A stretch of DNA of 64,000 nt from Pseudo-nitzschia pungens (lineage: Eukaryota; Bacillariophyta; Bacillariophyceae; Bacillariales; Bacillariaceae), in contig CM074758.1 of NCBI GenBank assembly GCA_037355855.1, positions 531,001 through 595,000 on the forward strand. The letters are read 5' to 3'. Both the position numbers and the translations under genes were made by a program. Shown one piece after another: positions 22,386 to 34,948 of this stretch. Below the pieces are notes generated by a model. The model worked only from the letters and a program-made list of their open reading frames with translations, was not told the DNA's origin and made no database searches. Each line of letters starts with the position of its first letter. The stretch's first letter is position 1.

Positions 22386-25252
22386 ATGCGATAAAACTGA
22401 AATGCAACGCCGCAAAGTGATATTGCGATCATCATCACAAACGAGCAAATGCATTGTACCAATGAAGACGAGATGTATCATTAAACAAGCAATAATGCAA
22501 ATTAAATACTAATTCCATTACTACTACTTTAACTGCGATTCTAAACATGATACTAGCACTACTACTACTAGAAATGTAGACAAGGGATTTTGAATTTTCA
22601 ATTTACCACTTGCTTTATCGTTATCGCAATGATGATGGTGTGGGTCTCCTACTACTAGTAGTAGTAGTAGTTGCAATGTACTACGAGTATTGGATTACCA
22701 GTCTACTAGTAGACTACTACTAGTAGTAGCTAATACTAGTTGCTTGTGCAATGTCCCTTCATCCTTGGTGGTTAGGTTGTACCACCACCACCAGCCATAA
22801 CCACTGTACTGCTGGTAGTAGTACTAGTACTGCTAGTAGTACCGTTGTGATTAGTAGTAGTATGATGTGAAGAATTTGAAGACCTTCTTGTCATCATTTT
22901 ATTTCCAATACTGCCGATTACACTTCTTGGTTAGACCGAAAGAAAAGATAGTACTACTAGTAGTAAGGTTACTAGTAGTAGTGGGATGCCAAAAATAGAT
23001 TAGTTTGTTGAACCTTTTCTTCCATTGCAGCATGCAAGAAGAACATGATGAAGTTGACAAGCAAAGAACAAGCAAGAGCTAGCACGTAAGGTTTACCAGG
23101 TAAAATCTTACTAAAAATTCAAAGGTCCGTGCGCCATGTGTACGTTAGATGATTTGACGACGACTAACATTCTGGTGAGTAAGGTAAGATTTATGATGTA
23201 CACCGATACGATCTCATTCAACAAAAGAAAAGGACCGCGAAATCTTCAGAATTAGAGGAGGTGGATCTCTCAACGGACGAAATCGATTAGTTCCACATGG
23301 TATCCAACGGAAAATGTCAGTATCTAAAGCTTAGTTGTGACTCGGGGAAGCACGTGCACTCGCTACAGGTCAAGAAAAATGAGACCTAAAGGAACTTAGT
23401 CCGTTGGTTCCAAGAAATGATGCCGCCAGTTGATGAACAGGAAGTAAGTTACGAGTACTAAGGTTAAGGATTACTGCGTTTTTAAAAATACAGCAGGACT
23501 TCGAATAGTACGGTACAGAACGAGTTCTTCTTACGTAACGTGGCATCTTGGAGGAGATGAATAATCAACATACCGGTAGCTGTACCATGGGTAGATAACT
23601 TACTCTAGCATAGCACGGAGCCGTACTATGGATCGTATGCTATGCTCTATGCTACAGAGTACGGTACAGCGTATGCTACAATATGATGCTTGTACCGTGG
23701 GGTATGGTTACTACGTACGATATGTACTGGGACTGTGTACCCAGCCCTGCAGTTAGCGGGAGCAAGTTAGCGAGCTCGCGTAATCTTACCGGTACCCGTG
23801 AAAAACTAAAATGGATCACGTCGGAGTGACAGATTGTTGCCTCACTATCTGACCAAATACCTCCTCCCAGTAACGGAAACCTCCTCAACGAAAGTTACAA
23901 CCTATTTGTAAACACTATAAACCGACTGTTTGCAACAACTCCAGTTGAAATCGGTGACTTACATCCATAGCTTTGGCCCCCTGTAGTTAGTGGTTTTTTC
24001 GAAAAATTGCCAAAAATTGATCCATCATGGTAAATGTAGACACTGGTACATTTTCTACACGCGACCATACAATCGAGTGACAGCATCTTGACGTCTGAAA
24101 ATTGTTGTTCTTTGTATGTATGTACCATACGGTATAAATCATAATAATAATATTATTATCATGTTCTTTTTACTGCGCGGCGCGCAAGCTGGAAAACCAT
24201 GCGTGCAAGCTGGAAAACCATGCCGGCTCGTTGCTGTCACTCGAAAACACAAAATTTTTGGCCCAATTTCTGTATTCGGGAGCTTACTAAGGGAAGAATA
24301 AGCAAAGTTGTTTAAAAGTGAATATAGAGCATTGTAGAGTAGAGTGTTAGCTAACAGACGATGTCTTTACTTTGAACAGAGGTGGTGTATGCAAGGAGAT
24401 ATTGCAAAAAGCAAAGATGCTGTCACTCCACTTGATCCATTATGGTAAACGTGATCCATTTTAGTTTTCGACGGGTAAGATTACCGGTAAGGATTAGCAT
24501 GGATGCAAAAAGATTTTTTAAAAAAGTAAACAGTCCCGCAGCGGTAACCTTACCGGTAATTTAGGGTTACAGCCTAAACCTTACCGGTACGTATGCGATT
24601 GCCGATGCTACATTCCTGTCCGAAAAGTATGTAAGGTTTACTACCGTATGTACGAAGTAAACCTTACTTTGATTGTATGAGTAAGTTACAGTTCGTACTA
24701 ATCTACCATACAGAGTGGTATGGTAAGGCTACGTAAGGTTACGTCTAACGTCTATGCTCCCTGCCTTGTGGAATGTGTATCGTGCATCATCGAGGAAAGC
24801 TTTTCAGCCACCCAAATACGAAGTATTACTCGTTCGAAGTAAGGTTATTCATGAATAATCAATCAATTATCATGGATCATCATGGATCATCACGAATGAA
24901 TCATCACTTCGTACGTACTACGGTATTCATTAGCTTTTATGCTGAAAGCAAGACCCACGCACGAAGAACACATCAAAGACTCACAGCATCGCGGCAGACA
25001 GACAGATTGGATTGATACACACAGACACTCACACTTCCAATAACCCATCTCACTGCAGTCAGCCTTCGGTACGAGTAAAAGTACGGTTACCTGTAGTGTC
25101 GGTTGAATCTCTGTTGCAAAAAAACAATCCTTTGGGCAGTGACGGAATTGCCACGGACAGACGAAACCAAACATTGTAGTTTCAAACGGTCAGTGGTAAG
25201 ATCTTAGTCCATTGAACTCGAAACGGATTATTGATTCGAATCGACCGATACC
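22386..25252. other. Intergenic, CTAGTA tracts and GTAC-type words
   Basis: ACTACTAGTAG tracts occur at about 22530-22575, 22648-22740, 22808-22865 and 22950-22985. From about 23085 to 24760 there are many AACCTTACCGGTA, TACGAAGTAA and GTACGGTAC words. A variant of AAGCTGGAAAACCATGC repeats twice near 24187-24225. No gene recognised. Confidence 0.55.
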
Positions 25253-25864
25253 ATGATGTCTCCCTCTCCGCAACAACGACCGATCTGCTTCGCCGCGATT
25301 GCCGTCCTGGCAATCCTGTTGATTTCTGTCTTTGCTGAAACCACGAGCGCACTCACCATCAACCATGTCTCGAGCAAAACGAAGCGTCCGACGACGTGGT
25401 TGATCGACGGGAACAACTTCTTGGGGCAGCGCGGGGTCCACGGATTGCCCCGCGACGGAGACAAGCTGGCGGAAAAGCTTCTCGCCATTTCCGGTACGGA
25501 GGGCGGTTCCAGCACCCCCAACAACGTCTTGCTGGTCTTTGACGGCCGCAAGGACATCGATCTGGAGCGAACCGATTCCAAGTTGTCCGAGTCCTTCACC
25601 AAGGTGCAGTTGCAGCACGGGACGATCGCCGATGACTTTTTGGTCGAAGAAATCAGAACGATCCGAGCCGAGGATCCCAGCCGCCGGGTAAAGCTGGTGA
25701 CGGCGGACAAGCGTCTGAGGGCGGAGGCACTGAGCATCCGGCCGACGGTCAAGCAGGTGGTCAATCCCAAGGTCTTTTGGAAAAAGTACGTGCCGCGAAT
25801 GTCGGGACAGAAAAAGAATCCCACCCCACACATGCCCCGGGGCAGCACCGTCGAGGAAGAGTAA
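25253..25864 (+). CDS. NYN/PIN-like domain protein (YacP-type predicted ribonuclease), probably plastid- or secretory-targeted
   Basis: The protein has 203 residues. Residues 11-34 are a hydrophobic signal (FAAIAVLAILLISVFAETTS) followed by SALTINH, which could serve as an ASAF-like plastid cleavage site. The rest is one compact domain: WLIDGNNFLGQRG, then NNVLLVFDGRKD, IADDFLVEEIR and VKLVTADKRLR. These four blocks carry the conserved aspartates of the NYN/PIN-like fold seen in bacterial YacP (Rae1-type) endoribonucleases. The likely role is endonucleolytic RNA cleavage in the plastid. Targeting is inferred. There is one exon and no sign of damage. Confidence 0.75.
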   Translation: MMSPSPQQRPICFAAIAVLAILLISVFAETTSALTINHVSSKTKRPTTWLIDGNNFLGQRGVHGLPRDGDKLAEKLLAISGTEGGSSTPNNVLLVFDGRKDIDLERTDSKLSESFTKVQLQHGTIADDFLVEEIRTIRAEDPSRRVKLVTADKRLRAEALSIRPTVKQVVNPKVFWKKYVPRMSGQKKNPTPHMPRGSTVEEE

Positions 25865-26825
25865 CCGCTGTGACGGAAGAAAGGAAGGAAGGGATCGATT
25901 AATCACTCCGTGGACCGCGTTCCACCAAGGGTTTTGTGTGCTCGCCCAGAGGTCCACGGAAAGACAATCCGATAAAAATCCTTGAAACGAGTCAAGACAT
26001 TTCGTTGGTTGTGCTATAAAATATATCATTTCGAGAGTGATGATGCCATCGTTGCACGTGTTTAAAGAAAGCACATCAGTAGCACTGACAGAAATAGATG
26101 CAAAACTTTATCGTTGACACCAATAAAATAACCCAAACTATGATAAATTGGTTCCTTTTTTTTCTGGTGTATTAGAATGATATCGTACGGAGCATAGAAT
26201 GTGTGGAATATGCGAGTCTGGTCGAGATGAGAAAAATGATCTAACTCTAGACTATTCGACTACAGAGGAATGGTTGCGGAGTATCTTCTAGCCGGAAAAC
26301 TGCCAGTTTTTCATTCTGCAGACTCAAGGTCAGGTCCCTCATGTCTACCACACAATGATAACTGGATTGCACTTCGCTTGCTCCAGAAATCAGTTTCCAA
26401 ATCCCCCAGCGGTTTGATCTTCCGCGTCACTTTTCGACTCGCGCGAATCATATTAGCCATGACCTGTTTATTTGTCAAATACGTAGTACGAAGTAAGGTT
26501 ACCATAGACCTTACTTCGTACTACATCGGAATGAAACTTCGGCACACGGACATAAAACACACCGGTTCCACACCATAATGGCCATAAATTAATGGTACCT
26601 GAGTAAAATCAATCAACTTGTTATGTTGTCTCATTAGAAATTATTAATAGATGTTACAGGTCTACTTTAATTAGATTCGTTAGACACTGGTTGGTGCATT
26701 GGTCTCGTTGTTATCAACTCGCTCGTCCGTCGGATCAGGGAAAAATAGAGTAAAAGAAGTAGTTAGTTAGTTCTAGATTTTCTGATAGCGTTGCTCGCTG
26801 TTGGCGAGGGTGATGATGATCGAAT
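25865..26825. other. Intergenic between convergent genes
   Basis: 3' flanks of the NYN gene and of chlH (minus strand). It contains a 17-bp-stem hairpin at 26483-26524. No gene recognised. Confidence 0.5.
26483..26524. other. Perfect 17-bp inverted repeat (hairpin)
   Basis: GTAGTACGAAGTAAGGT at 26483-26499 is exactly complementary to 26508-26524, with an 8-base loop. It lies about 300 bp beyond the chlH stop codon. The stem consists of the GTAC/AAGGT words that recur elsewhere in the window. Confidence 0.85.
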
Positions 26826-29800
26826 TTATACTCCCTCGATACGATCCTCAACTTCGGCGTAAAGTTCCTGGAGACGCTCGATGTTCTCTTCGCTCGTGTC
26901 CCAGTATCCACGTCCGTTGGCCTCCAAAAAGGTGGTGACCATGTCACGGAAGGCGTTGGGGTTGGTGTCGAGAAGACGCGCTTGCATCTCGGGGTCATTG
27001 ATGAAGGTATCGTTGGCATCTTCGAACACAAAATTGTCGACTTCACCGGCGGTGGCGGACCATCCCATGGTATTTCGGAGACGCTTCTGGATTTCTCGGA
27101 CACCTTCGTATCCGGTGCTGAGCATACCTTCGTAGAACTTAGGGTTCAACAACTTGGTACGGGCATCCAATCGAACGGTCTCGGAAAGAGTTCGAACTTG
27201 AGCGTTGGCAGTGGTGGTATCAGCCATCAAAGACATGGGCTTCTTCTTGTCGTCACGGAGTCCCTCGACGACCTTGGTAGGATCAGAGTCGTAGTAGTGA
27301 GAAACATCGGTGATGGAGATCTCGGAGGAATCCAAGTTCTGGAAAGTAACATCGACCTTCTTCAAGGCGGACTTGAAAAGATCGGCTTGTTGTTCCATCA
27401 TTCCGGGCTTGTCGGCATTGAAGGCGAATCCCTTTCGGGTCAAGAACTGTTCTTGCAATTGTTCTTCACCTTCCCATCCTCCGTTCTCGATAGCAAGACC
27501 AACGTTGGCAGAGTAAGATCCGGCAGAGTTGGAGAAGACACGGCAAGCGGCCTCTCGAAGAGAGACGTTCAACTCTTCGGCGGATTCCATGGCGTGTTTG
27601 CGGACGAAGTTCATCTCGACAGGCTCGTCGGCTTCGGCGGCCATCTTGATACCACGATCCATCAGGTTCATTTGGTTGATGAAGAGGTCACGGAAAACAC
27701 CAGAGCACGAGACAACAACATCGATACGAGGACGGCCAAGTTCTTCAAGGGGAATGAGCTCGACCTTGTTGACACGTCCCAAGGAATCAGCAACAGGTCG
27801 GACACCAACCAAAGACAATACCTGGGCGAGGGATTCTCCGTAGGTCTTGATGTTATCGGTACCCCACAAGGTGAAGGCAATGGATTCAGGGAACTTTCCA
27901 TCGTTTTCATCCTTGAGCTTCTCCAACAACTTGTTGGTTACACTCTCGGCGACCTCTACGGCGGCTTGGGTGGGGATGGCAGAAGGATCCAAAGCGTGCA
28001 TGTTACGTCCGGTAGGAAGGACATCAGGGTTACGGATAGGATCTCCTCCAGGAGCAGGCATTAAGAAGTTTCCATTGAGAAGTTCCATGATTCCTCCAAG
28101 CTCGTTGTTGGCAACAACTTGCTTCAAGCAGAATTCAAGGTATTGCATAACACCTTCGAGGCGTTCCTCCTCAACCTTAGGGAATCCGGCCTTAATGATG
28201 GCTTCGGTCCATGGCTTCTTCTTTCCAACCATCTTGTTGAACATGTTACCAACATCGGCGAAGGCAGACTTGACTTCCTTGACACGTCCGTATCCATCCG
28301 TGGATTGCTCCACAAGAGCACGAGTGGCAGCACGGGCGGCTTCCGTGATCTTGGTGTTCAGATCGACATCATCGAGGACACCGTTGTTGTTTCCACGGTA
28401 GACATCGTTGATATCACGTCCGACAGAGGCGGCAATGACACGAGGAAGTCCCTCAATACCGTCTTCAGGACGGTCCAATTGGGCAATGTTGACAAGAGTA
28501 GCAACGGCTTCTTCGGCCGAAGGTGGAACACCAACGGTGTGAAGACCGCAAGGCAGCAATCGGGACTCGATTTGCATGATCTGAGCGTAGATCTTTCCGA
28601 CGATGTCATCACGGGCCTCGGGAGTATCAGCGGATGCGTCATACGTCTCCAAGTCGGGAAGGTCGACATCCTTGTCCAAGTTGCATGTGTAGGAAGTGGA
28701 GACAATGGAGTTCACAATTGCAGGACCACGTCCTTCGTTCTCTCTCAATCCACGGTAGGATTCAATGAGCTCCTTGAGTTCCTTCAATCCCTTGTAGAGT
28801 CCGGCGTTCTCTGCAGGAGGGGTCAAGTAGGAAACGGTGGCAGAGTATGAACGACGCTTGGCGATGGTAGCTTCAGACGGGTTGTTGGCGGCATAGAGGT
28901 AAGCGCTTGGCAATGTGTTGATCAAACGATCAGGGTAGCAAGTGCCGGACATACCGACCTGCTTTCCAGGCATGAACTCCAAAGATCCGTGGGTTCCGAA
29001 GTGAAGGACGGCATCAGCTTCGAAAATCTTCTCCAAGTAAGTGTAGTAGGCGGCAAATCCGTGATGAGGACTTGCAGACTTGGCGAAAAGCAGTCTCATG
29101 GGATCACCCTCGTAACCGAAGGAGGGCTGGACTCCGATAAAGACGTTTCCGAACTTCTTTCCGTAGACAACCAAATTCTTTCCATCAGAGTTGAGGTTTC
29201 CAGGTGCAGGTCCCCAATTTTCTTCGAGGTCAGTTGCGTAGGGGGTGAGGTCGTAGTATTCCTCGGTGCTCATTCGGTATTCTACGTTGAGCTCAGGGGA
29301 AGAGATGCGGGCCTCGGGATCGTTGAGCACTGCCTCCATAATTTCCTCCTTTGTGGTTGGGGCGTCGCCGACGTCATATCCCTCAGACTTGAGTTGCTTG
29401 AGAACGGCTTGAATAGAGTCGAAAACGTCCAAGTACGCAGCGGTACCAACATTACCCTTATCGGGAGGGAAGGAGAAGATGGTGATGGCAATCTTCTTGT
29501 CCTTCTTTTGCTTGTTCTTCAGGTTAGCCCACTTCAGAGAACGATCGGCGAGGAGATTAACACGGTCAGCCAATGGAACGGATCGTCCGGTGGCTCCTTC
29601 ACGCCCAGCGAAAATGACAGGCTCAATCGCTCCATCGATTTCGGGAAGGGAAACTTGAAGTGCAACCTGAATGGGGTGAAGACCCAATTCTGAAGCTTGC
29701 CATTCTTCGAAGGATTGGAAAACCAAAGGGACGGCGCACAAGTAAGGAACGTTCAAATCCTTGAGGACCTTGGCAGCCTTCTTGTGGTCCTGCGAGGCGG

Positions 29801-31486
29801 GTCCACCAATGAGGGCGAATCCTGTAAGGTTGACAATAGTGTCAACAATAACCTTGCCGTTCGCGTCCTTGAAGTAGTCATTGACTGGACCAGAGTAATC
29901 CAAGCCACCAGAGTAGACAGGGACAACACGGGCACCACGAGACTCGAGCTCAGCAATCAACGAGACATAGTGGGTGTCATCCTTCGTGTTGATGTGGGAC
30001 TTTTGCAACAAGATACCAACAGTTGGGGCGGTTTTGACATCAATTCCAGCATCGGGGCAGAACTCATTGTTGTACCATCTCATGTAGTCACTGTAGGTTT
30101 CGAAGACAACATCAGGTGCGACAGGGTGCCAGATGGCCTTGTCGGGGAGAAGAACTGGCTCAGCGGCCTCCATCTTTTCCTTTCCTTCCATACCCTTGGC
30201 AATGTCGGAGACGTAATCTTGTCCCACCATCTTCAACAGAGATTCAATGTTCTCTGGAGATCCTCCCAGCCAGTATTGGAAGGACATCATGAAGGTTCGT
30301 GCGTCGGCGGCCTTATCGGATGGCAAGAACTTCAAGACCTTAGGCAAAGTTCGCAACAACTTTAGCATTCCTTCCTCGAAAGAAGATCCGTCTTCTTGCT
30401 TCTTCTTCTTCATGAAATCGGCAACTACAGACTTCGATTGACCAAGGTTCTTCATCGTGAACGATCCGACCTTGTTCAGTCTCATCACTTCAGGCATGGA
30501 CGGGAAGATAAGGCAGGCATCAAGATTGTCGCGGGCAGGTTTGACAACGTCGACAACCTTCTCGGCCAATTCTTGGACGAAGATGAGGGATCCGATGAAA
30601 ATATTGGCGTCTTCTACATCCTTCTTGAATTGTGCGTAGGCATCATCGTTTCTGAGTTCCTCAAGAAGGTATCCGACACACTCAACTGCCATGTTGGGGT
30701 TGGCGGCATTAATTCTCTTTACGGCAGCAGACATAGAAGATTGGTATTGAGATTCGAGGACGACGTATACAACCTTCATAGTTGGGCGTCCATCGGGGTT
30801 TTCAGGGACAATGCGACGATTTTCGGAGTTGGAGGCTGTGAACATGCCTCCACTCGATCCGATACTAACATCAGTTGATGTCTCAGTGGGATCCGTTACG
30901 ACATTTAGGAGTGTCTTGGAGACGGAGTTCACAGCAGCCCGTTGTCCGAAGAGGCTGGCACTGGGGGCGACAGTTCTGGAGGCGGGCGTCCATCTAATTT
31001 TTTCATCCATATTATAATCCAATTGAGTTCGTATCGATATTGTTCATTCATCATTTTATCGTCGTTTGTATCATAGTCGGTATGTTGTCGTTTTCGTTAG
31101 AGATCAAATCGATTTTATTTCGATAGGAGAAGCGCGCGGTAAACAAGGCAGGTACAATCAATAATCACAAGGTTTGGAAGAAACAATTTGAGTTGGTTAG
31201 ATGTCGATCAAAAGCATTCCGATTCCATTGATGCAGAAAGAAAAAATCTTGATTCACGACGACAAGTGATTTTTCCCTGACGTAGGAATGTACGTGCGAT
31301 ACTGGTACTAAAACTTCAACTTGCGCGTGATCGACTGGGTGTTTTTCATCATCTTTGTCGGATACAGCATGAAAGCTTTCGTTCCGGCCCGAAAGGTTGT
31401 TTTTCTTCGCGATATCGTATTACGTACGCTGTGGTGGTAGCACCCAATACAAAGAGAGTGACGGCGGCTGCCTTGAAGTGCACCAT
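26826..31486 (-). CDS. chlH: Magnesium chelatase subunit H (two exons, plastid-targeted)
   Basis: This is the large porphyrin-binding subunit that inserts Mg2+ into protoporphyrin IX with ChlI and ChlD, the first committed step of chlorophyll synthesis. The main exon (30993 down to 26826) encodes nearly 1,390 residues. It has an N-terminal DUF3479-type region ([13 protein letters not shown]) and a long CobN/ChlH domain ([19 protein letters not shown]). I place exon 1 at 31486-31428, encoding a signal peptide ([20 protein letters not shown]). The 434-bp intron (31427-30994) starts GTACGT and ends TTAG. Its phase-2 junction gives Ala then WTPASRT, which fits the diatom plastid cleavage motif with Trp in the aromatic position. 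The in-frame ATG at 31022 would be inside this intron and would give no targeting signal. The length is normal and no breaks were seen. Confidence 0.95.
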
Positions 31487-33635
31487 CTTGGTGTATATAT
31501 CGCGTTGTTTGAAAAGGGGCTCGGGAAAAGAGGAGTGCTGGGAGTGTTCCTCTGGCAACTTATGAGTTTCAATCGGGGTGAACGAATCACGTGATCTCAA
31601 ATCCGTAAACATAGAAAAAAGAGTTCGTGAAACTAGATCAACCAATTCACAGAGAATCGAGGCGCGGAAGCTTTCCACAAGGAACCAAGTTGATGTTGAA
31701 TCATCTAATTCACGGATCGAGGACGGACGCTAGTGACGTGGTTCTACAGATTTTAGCATGGTTGAACCAAGGATATCCTGCAAAGCTATTCATGGTCTCG
31801 AAGCGAACTCCTAAAACACAATAATGATCCAATCAAAACCTTGAATGCAGAATATGACTGAATATTGCATCATTTTCCATCAAAGAAGAATTCTGCCGAC
31901 TAAATTCCCGCGTTCTTCGTGGGAAGATCTTCCTGCCAATATCTTCCACGTGAAGCTACTAACGACTAAAAAATTTCAGACACGTACGTTTGGGCATCTG
32001 GAGTTTCGAGGGATCATGAAAATCCAATTCATTTTATCCTTGGTTTCTTCAGTGTGACTCAAATTGTCGACGACGATCGGGATCTTTAGCGTCTTTGTCA
32101 TCACTCCATCGTCACGAGAGTGACCTGGTATGAAAAAAAAACTCCGCAACCATCTGTCTCATCCGGGAGAGTTGCATTCTTTCGTGATGAGGCAGAGGCT
32201 AAAATTGAAGTTTTTGATGTTGCCCCATCCTTTGCTGGGGTCGCGGATTTGAGTTTTAAATCGCGTCAATCGTGAAAATCTTTGAGAGATCATGTCGTGA
32301 CGTTACAAGAATTATCTTTTCTTTATGCCATCACTCTTCATTGGGCAAGCTTCATGAGCGGACAGGAAAAAAATTACGACACTCCTATCCATCATTTGTC
32401 GCAGGCGGGGTCAAATGTCGGTCAGGCAGGATGGCAAAAGATACAGCGACGGATTTCGTTGGATTGAATCTAGGAAGAGTGTGTTAGCGTGATACTTATC
32501 AATGTATCCAGCCGAAAATATATAGACAACACCCCAAGATGCAACGGTCGAAGTGTGTGGAACGCAAGCAACAATTATCCCTTACCTCACAAAGGCATGA
32601 AGGGAACTCGACTGATTGCTTCTCGATGTATTTTGACCACTCGAAATACATGTTCTTCCGTCAGGTATTGAAAGATATATTCTCTCCCTGTAACCAACAT
32701 GCACTATGTTGAAAGAGCGCTAGTTGATTGGACAGAGTCAAATATCTTGTCGCATCACCTGAAACGTTCCTATCGCCGAATATCCGACAGACTCTTAACA
32801 CAGCGAGCTAAAGGAACTGTGTCGATGCATGTCTCCGGTGCATACTCTTTTTGTTGCGAGGCCACAGATTCCGCGACAAAATGGATATTTTGAACGACTA
32901 ACCAAACTATCTGTCTCGGGATTGAGCTTCAAAATTGCCAAGCTAAAAATCGGAAAATGAGTGTGAAGTCGGCAGGCAGTCTCAAATATACGTGAGAACA
33001 GATTGCACCCGCCTGTCTTGTCTCAGTCTTAGTTCGATTGGACTTTGCGCACAAAAAAATCTGTTAAACATGTGTATAAGTAAGAAGAATGAATACAGCC
33101 CCTTCGGTTCGATGATCAATTGTCATTGAAGACGGATTCTTCGGAGCTGTCTTATGATGCCCTGCAGAAGAAGACTCGCGGGCTCGACATCACTACTGAC
33201 GAAATTGGATGCGAATAGTACTCTTCTTTCTTCATGAGTGCCAATTGATTTGGAGGGAGGGTAGGTATATATTCGCACACCGAAATGGCTTAATGTGATC
33301 TCAGCCTCCACGAACCACAAAGCGATGAAATAAGCAAGATAAAGAATACACATCTAGTTCAATTTTAAAATTCTCATTTATCATGGAGAAGTGTTACCAT
33401 TTCATTCAATTTGCATTTTTTACTCCAATTGTTGGAGGAAATCCAACGACGTACCGGTACCTTCGAGCGATATCGTCGAATGAACATCCGAATTGGAACT
33501 GAACTCATTAACCTAATCCAAACGCAACGATGTTTCTTTGACTGTCACCTCAAGGGCAACTATCACAAACCAGTACTAGCAGCACCATTATTAGAAAGTT
33601 TCGTTACGACTTTTAAATCTTTTTTATGAGTCCTG
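31487..33635. other. Intergenic, chlH upstream region
   Basis: The chlH promoter should lie just above 31486. No recognisable gene, RNA or repeat was found; the frames of 60-76 codons look random. Confidence 0.5.
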
Positions 33636-34482
33636 CTGTAGATCTCCTAAACAGGATGCTAGACAGGATGCTAGGCTAAGCCTGTTGCTAAGCGTTTAGC
33701 ACTCAGCTCTAACACTCAGCTTAGCACCTTGTAGATAGTTACTGATAGCTAGCCCATGTAGCCCCAGTACACTTCCCTACACAGGAGCCTTAGCACAGTC
33801 CATAGCATCTTGGATATCTTCATATTAATGGGGACACTTGACAGGATGCTAGACAGGATGCTAGACAGGATCCTAGGCCCATTCAGTAGGATTTGTACCA
33901 GATCTACACACCCCAGATTGTAGTAGCTCTATATTATTAGAGATTTAGAGATAGAGGATGCTAAGATAGAGACGGAACTTTACAGGATTAATGGAGACAC
34001 CTGACAGGATGCTAGACAGGCTGCTAGGCCCATTCAGTAGGATTTGTACCAGATCTACACACCCCAGATTGTAGGAGCTCTATATTATTAGAGATACAGG
34101 ATGCTAAGATAGAGACAGAACTTTACAGGATTAATGGAGACACTTAACAGGCTGCTAGACAGGCTGCTAGGCCCATTCAGTAGGATTTGTACCAGATCTA
34201 CATACCCCAGCTTGCAGTAGCTGCCTCTATATTATTATGAGAGATATAGGATCATGCGAAGATAGAGACGGAACTTTACAGGATTAATGGAGACACTTAA
34301 CAGGCTGCTAGACAGGCTGCTAGGCCCATTCAGTAGGATTTGTACCAGATCTACATACCCCAGCTTGCAGTAGCTGCCTCTATATTATTATGAGAGATAT
34401 AGGATGCGAAGATAGAGACGGAACTTTACAGGAGTAATGGAGACACTTGACAGGATTCTAGACAGGATGCTAGGCTCATACG
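33636..34482. repeat. Tandem array of about 150-bp units
   Basis: Units begin with ATTAATGG(A/G)GACACTT at 33824, 33987, 34130, 34283 and 34433 (the last partial), giving lengths of 163, 143, 153 and 150 bp. Each contains ACAGGATGCTAGACAGG, CCCATTCAGTAGGATTTG, CCAGATCTACA and AGATAGAGACGGAAC. A related degenerate stretch of GACAGGATGCTAG words precedes them from 33636. No coding frame runs through it. Confidence 0.9.
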
Positions 34483-34672
34483 TTTCTGTTCGTATGATTA
34501 CATGTTCGTCTGTTCATCTGTTCATCAACCATGTTCCAGACGACAATGCGTCTAAAAAAATTTAGACGCGTACTCGTACCGTACAACCCTACCGGTACCC
34601 TATGAATCTGTGGTGAGAGCAATATCGGATTGTACAATGGGTAACCCGCACCATGACAGCAAGGACAACTGA

Positions 34673-34744
34673 GGCCTCGTGGCTCAATGGTAGAGCTTTG
34701 GTCTTCGAAACCAAGGGTTGCGGGTTCGAGCCCCGTCGTGGTCA
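34673..34744 (+). tRNA. tRNA-Arg (anticodon TCG)
   Basis: A 72-nt cloverleaf can be folded by hand. The acceptor GGCCTCG pairs with CGTGGTC with one G-U pair and one U-U mismatch at 5-68. The D stem is GCTC/GAGC, the anticodon stem TTGGT/ACCAA, the loop CTTCGAA and the T arm GCGGG-TTCGAGC-CCCGT, with discriminator A. No intron. A and B box sequences are present. Confidence 0.88.
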
Positions 34745-34764
34745 GTGGAAAGTCCTCGCCGTAC

Positions 34765-34836
34765 TCCGTCATAGTATAGTGGCTAGTATCTCCGCCTGTC
34801 ACGCGGGAGACCGGGGTTCGATTCCCCGTGACGGAA
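34765..34836 (+). tRNA. tRNA-Asp (anticodon GTC)
   Basis: A 72-nt cloverleaf with a perfect acceptor (TCCGTCA/TGACGGA), anticodon stem TCCGC/GCGGG, loop CTGTCAC and T arm around GGTTCGATTCC. It lies 20 bp after tRNA-Arg on the same strand, with no T-run between them. Confidence 0.93.
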
Positions 34837-34838
34837 TG

Positions 34839-34842
34839 TTTT
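34839..34842 (+). terminator. Pol III TTTT terminator
   Basis: TTTT starts two bases after the tRNA-Asp discriminator. No T4 run follows tRNA-Arg, so both tRNAs may share this stop. Confidence 0.55.
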
Positions 34843-34948
34843 GCGTGACTAGACGGTAAATCAGCTCTACCTCTTTAACTAACCAGGTTTGCTAGTGGAA
34901 GTCCCATGTTTTGATAACCTACGGTACTCAACCTTACGTACTAAACTC

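Noticed and set aside
26982..29693. Long plus-strand frames opposite chlH
   Set aside because: They are shadows of the conserved minus-strand gene and read as compositional artefacts.
30993..31022. ATG at 31022 as the chlH start
   Set aside because: It gives [10 protein letters not shown] ahead of WTPASRT with no signal peptide, whereas the spliced exon 1 gives a complete plastid targeting peptide in phase.
33636..34482. CRISPR-like look of regularly repeated units
   Set aside because: The units are about 150 bp, imperfect and contiguous with no unique spacers, and the genome is eukaryotic.
34700..34725. Reading the first tRNA as tRNA-Glu (TTC)
   Set aside because: The symmetrical 7-base loop CTTCGAA between TTGGT and ACCAA places TCG, not TTC, at positions 34-36.
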